Shown here piece by piece: positions 14,178 through 15,213 of a stretch of DNA of 15,213 bases (the first letter of the stretch is position 1; every line of letters starts with the position of its first letter). Made by a program: the position numbers and the translations under genes. Origin of the DNA: JARRNO01 sp037384885 (GTDB taxonomy: Bacteria > Acidobacteriota > UBA4820 > DSQY01). The notes under the pieces were generated by a model. That model was not told the DNA's origin. It made no database searches and saw nothing but the letters and a program-made list of their open reading frames with translations. Where the stretch lies: assembly GCA_037384885.1 (NCBI GenBank), contig JARRNO010000026.1, positions 1 to 15,213 on the forward strand. Reading direction: 5' to 3'.

Positions 14178-15184
14178 ATAAAGACGGCCGGGGAGGGTGG
14201 CGCCCGTCCGACACCGATTCCGTTGTCAGGGACGTCACCAGCGATCTCACGAAGGCCATCAACCGGGAGATGGGCGAGGAGGTGGCCCCGGAACAGGTGG
14301 ACAGGCTGAAGGAGAAGCTCGCCGCATCGTTGAAGAGCGAAGCCGCGGCCAGCGTGCGCCGCGTTCACAGGACGTTCCAGGACAGCGAACGGCAGAAGAA
14401 AAAAGCCGCCGACCGCCTGGCCAAGAAGAGAAAGGCGAAAGCCGAAGGCACGGTCGAACGATTGAGCCTGCACCTGCGTGTCCAGCACATGATCCTCTTC
14501 ACGAGCACGATCATCCTGATTGTCACGGGCCTGCCCCTGAAGTTTCACGACGCCGCCATTTCCGTATTTTTTGTGCAGTTGGTGGGGGGACCGCAAGTCA
14601 CACGTTTCATCCACCGGATCGGCGCCATCGGATTGACCTTCATCGGCGCGTATCACCTGTTTTACACCACGGCCTTCGAATCGGGCAGAAAAGATTTCGG
14701 CCTGCTCGTACCCAAACTTCAGGACCTCAAGGACTTCCTTCACCAGGTGGGTTATTTCCTCGGCCTCAAGAAGGACAAGCCCCTTTTCGGGCGGTTCTCT
14801 TACATCGAAAAGTTCGATTATTGGGCCGTCTACTGGGGCATGGTCGTCATGATCACATCCGGATACATTCTCTGGTTCAAGGTGCAAGCCATCAACCAGT
14901 TTGGAATTTCCGTGTACGCCATCGCCGTGGAAGCGCATTCGGACGAAGCGCTGCTGGCCACGCTGGCCATCGTGATCTGGCACTTTTACAACGTCCACTT
15001 CAACCCGAAGCGTTTTCCAGGCAGCCTCACCTGGTGGAACGGGCGGATGAAACTCGATGAATTCAAGGAAGAGCACCCTCTCGAGTATGAAGACATGCTG
15101 CGCGCCGGAACCGTCCAAAACCCCGGAAGTTCCGCCAACGCTGGGGACAGAAGCACCGGGCCCGCACACGTAAGCACGCCGTAA
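14174..15184 (+). CDS. Cytochrome b subunit with charged N-terminal extension (module 3)
   Basis: A 336-residue protein. Residues 1-95 are hydrophilic and rich in Lys/Arg/Glu, with a likely helical, coiled-coil-prone stretch at about 40-92; they have no counterpart in the other two b domains. Residues ~98-275 form the four-helix b domain, with His105, 147, 161, 255 and 270 and the motif RFSYIEKFDYWAVYWG, closest to the b domain of the 9224 fusion. A cytoplasmic tail with LTWWNGRMKLDEF follows. The expected role is menaquinone-linked electron transfer with the module 3 cytochrome c. The extension should lie in the cytoplasm and may mediate regulation or partner binding, which is speculative. 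AGGAG precedes the ATG, which overlaps the restored-frame stop of the upstream cytochrome. Confidence 0.87.
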   Translation: MNKDGRGGWRPSDTDSVVRDVTSDLTKAINREMGEEVAPEQVDRLKEKLAASLKSEAAASVRRVHRTFQDSERQKKKAADRLAKKRKAKAEGTVERLSLHLRVQHMILFTSTIILIVTGLPLKFHDAAISVFFVQLVGGPQVTRFIHRIGAIGLTFIGAYHLFYTTAFESGRKDFGLLVPKLQDLKDFLHQVGYFLGLKKDKPLFGRFSYIEKFDYWAVYWGMVVMITSGYILWFKVQAINQFGISVYAIAVEAHSDEALLATLAIVIWHFYNVHFNPKRFPGSLTWWNGRMKLDEFKEEHPLEYEDMLRAGTVQNPGSSANAGDRSTGPAHVSTP

Positions 15185-15208
15185 GGCCGCACCACGCAGG
15201 AGAGCTTC

Positions 15209-15213
15209 ATGAG
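15209..15213 (+). CDS. Start codon of a further operon gene, cut by the window edge
   Basis: An ATG at the right edge is preceded by CAGGAGAG at a normal spacing and lies only 24 bases past the stop of the module 3 cytochrome b. The operon therefore probably continues. Nothing can be said about the product. Confidence 0.45.

Noticed and set aside
14033..15169. 378-codon minus-strand frame opposite the module 3 cytochrome b
   Set aside because: The plus strand encodes a clear cytochrome b homologous to two neighbours with a coupled start; the antisense frame has no family features.

Overview
The window is GC-rich and carries ordinary bacterial genes with strong Shine-Dalgarno sites. Its right-hand third is an operon of multiheme c-type and b-type cytochromes. 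That content suggests an anaerobic, respiration-flexible bacterium, most plausibly a Desulfobacterota (former deltaproteobacterial) sulfate- or metal-reducing or syntrophic lineage. This placement is an inference from gene content; no marker gene fixes it.

Left part (1-5881), mostly minus strand. An uncertain partial frame runs off the left edge. It is followed by three membrane-protein genes: a DUF6159-type protein (302-1138), a small four-helix protein of unknown family (1514-2068) and a 1203-residue DUF2339 protein (2270-5881). The end of the DUF2339 protein contains four tandem copies of a ~132-residue membrane unit. The spacer 1139-1513 holds a GAA-triloop mini-hairpin and five degenerate copies of a 7-base unit.

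Middle (5882-7281) is a 1.4-kb gene-free stretch between the divergent DUF2339 and dtd genes. It is packed with short perfect inverted repeats and one longer nested dyad, and contains a piece resembling the 3' end of a tRNA. Open frames here are by-products of high GC.

Then dtd and xerD form a translationally overlapping pair (7282-8627), followed by a likely terminator. A new transcription unit begins with a small periplasmic triheme cytochrome (8797-9135) and continues, after a strong hairpin, into five tightly packed cytochrome genes (9224-15184). The start of a further gene is visible at the right edge.

The five genes are three repeats of one design: a periplasmic multiheme cytochrome c with a membrane anchor helix, paired with a four-helix diheme-type cytochrome b. 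In module 1 the two parts are one polypeptide (11 c-hemes plus b domain, CbcL-like). In module 2 they are two genes (11 hemes; b). In module 3 they are two genes (9 heme motifs; b with an extra ~95-residue charged N-terminus), but the c gene carries a -1 frame disruption. All three b domains keep five histidines at exactly the same spacing (42-14-94-15). The expected role is to pass electrons between the membrane quinone pool and periplasmic or extracellular carriers. Three paralogous modules in a row, in fused and split forms, are the most striking feature of the window.
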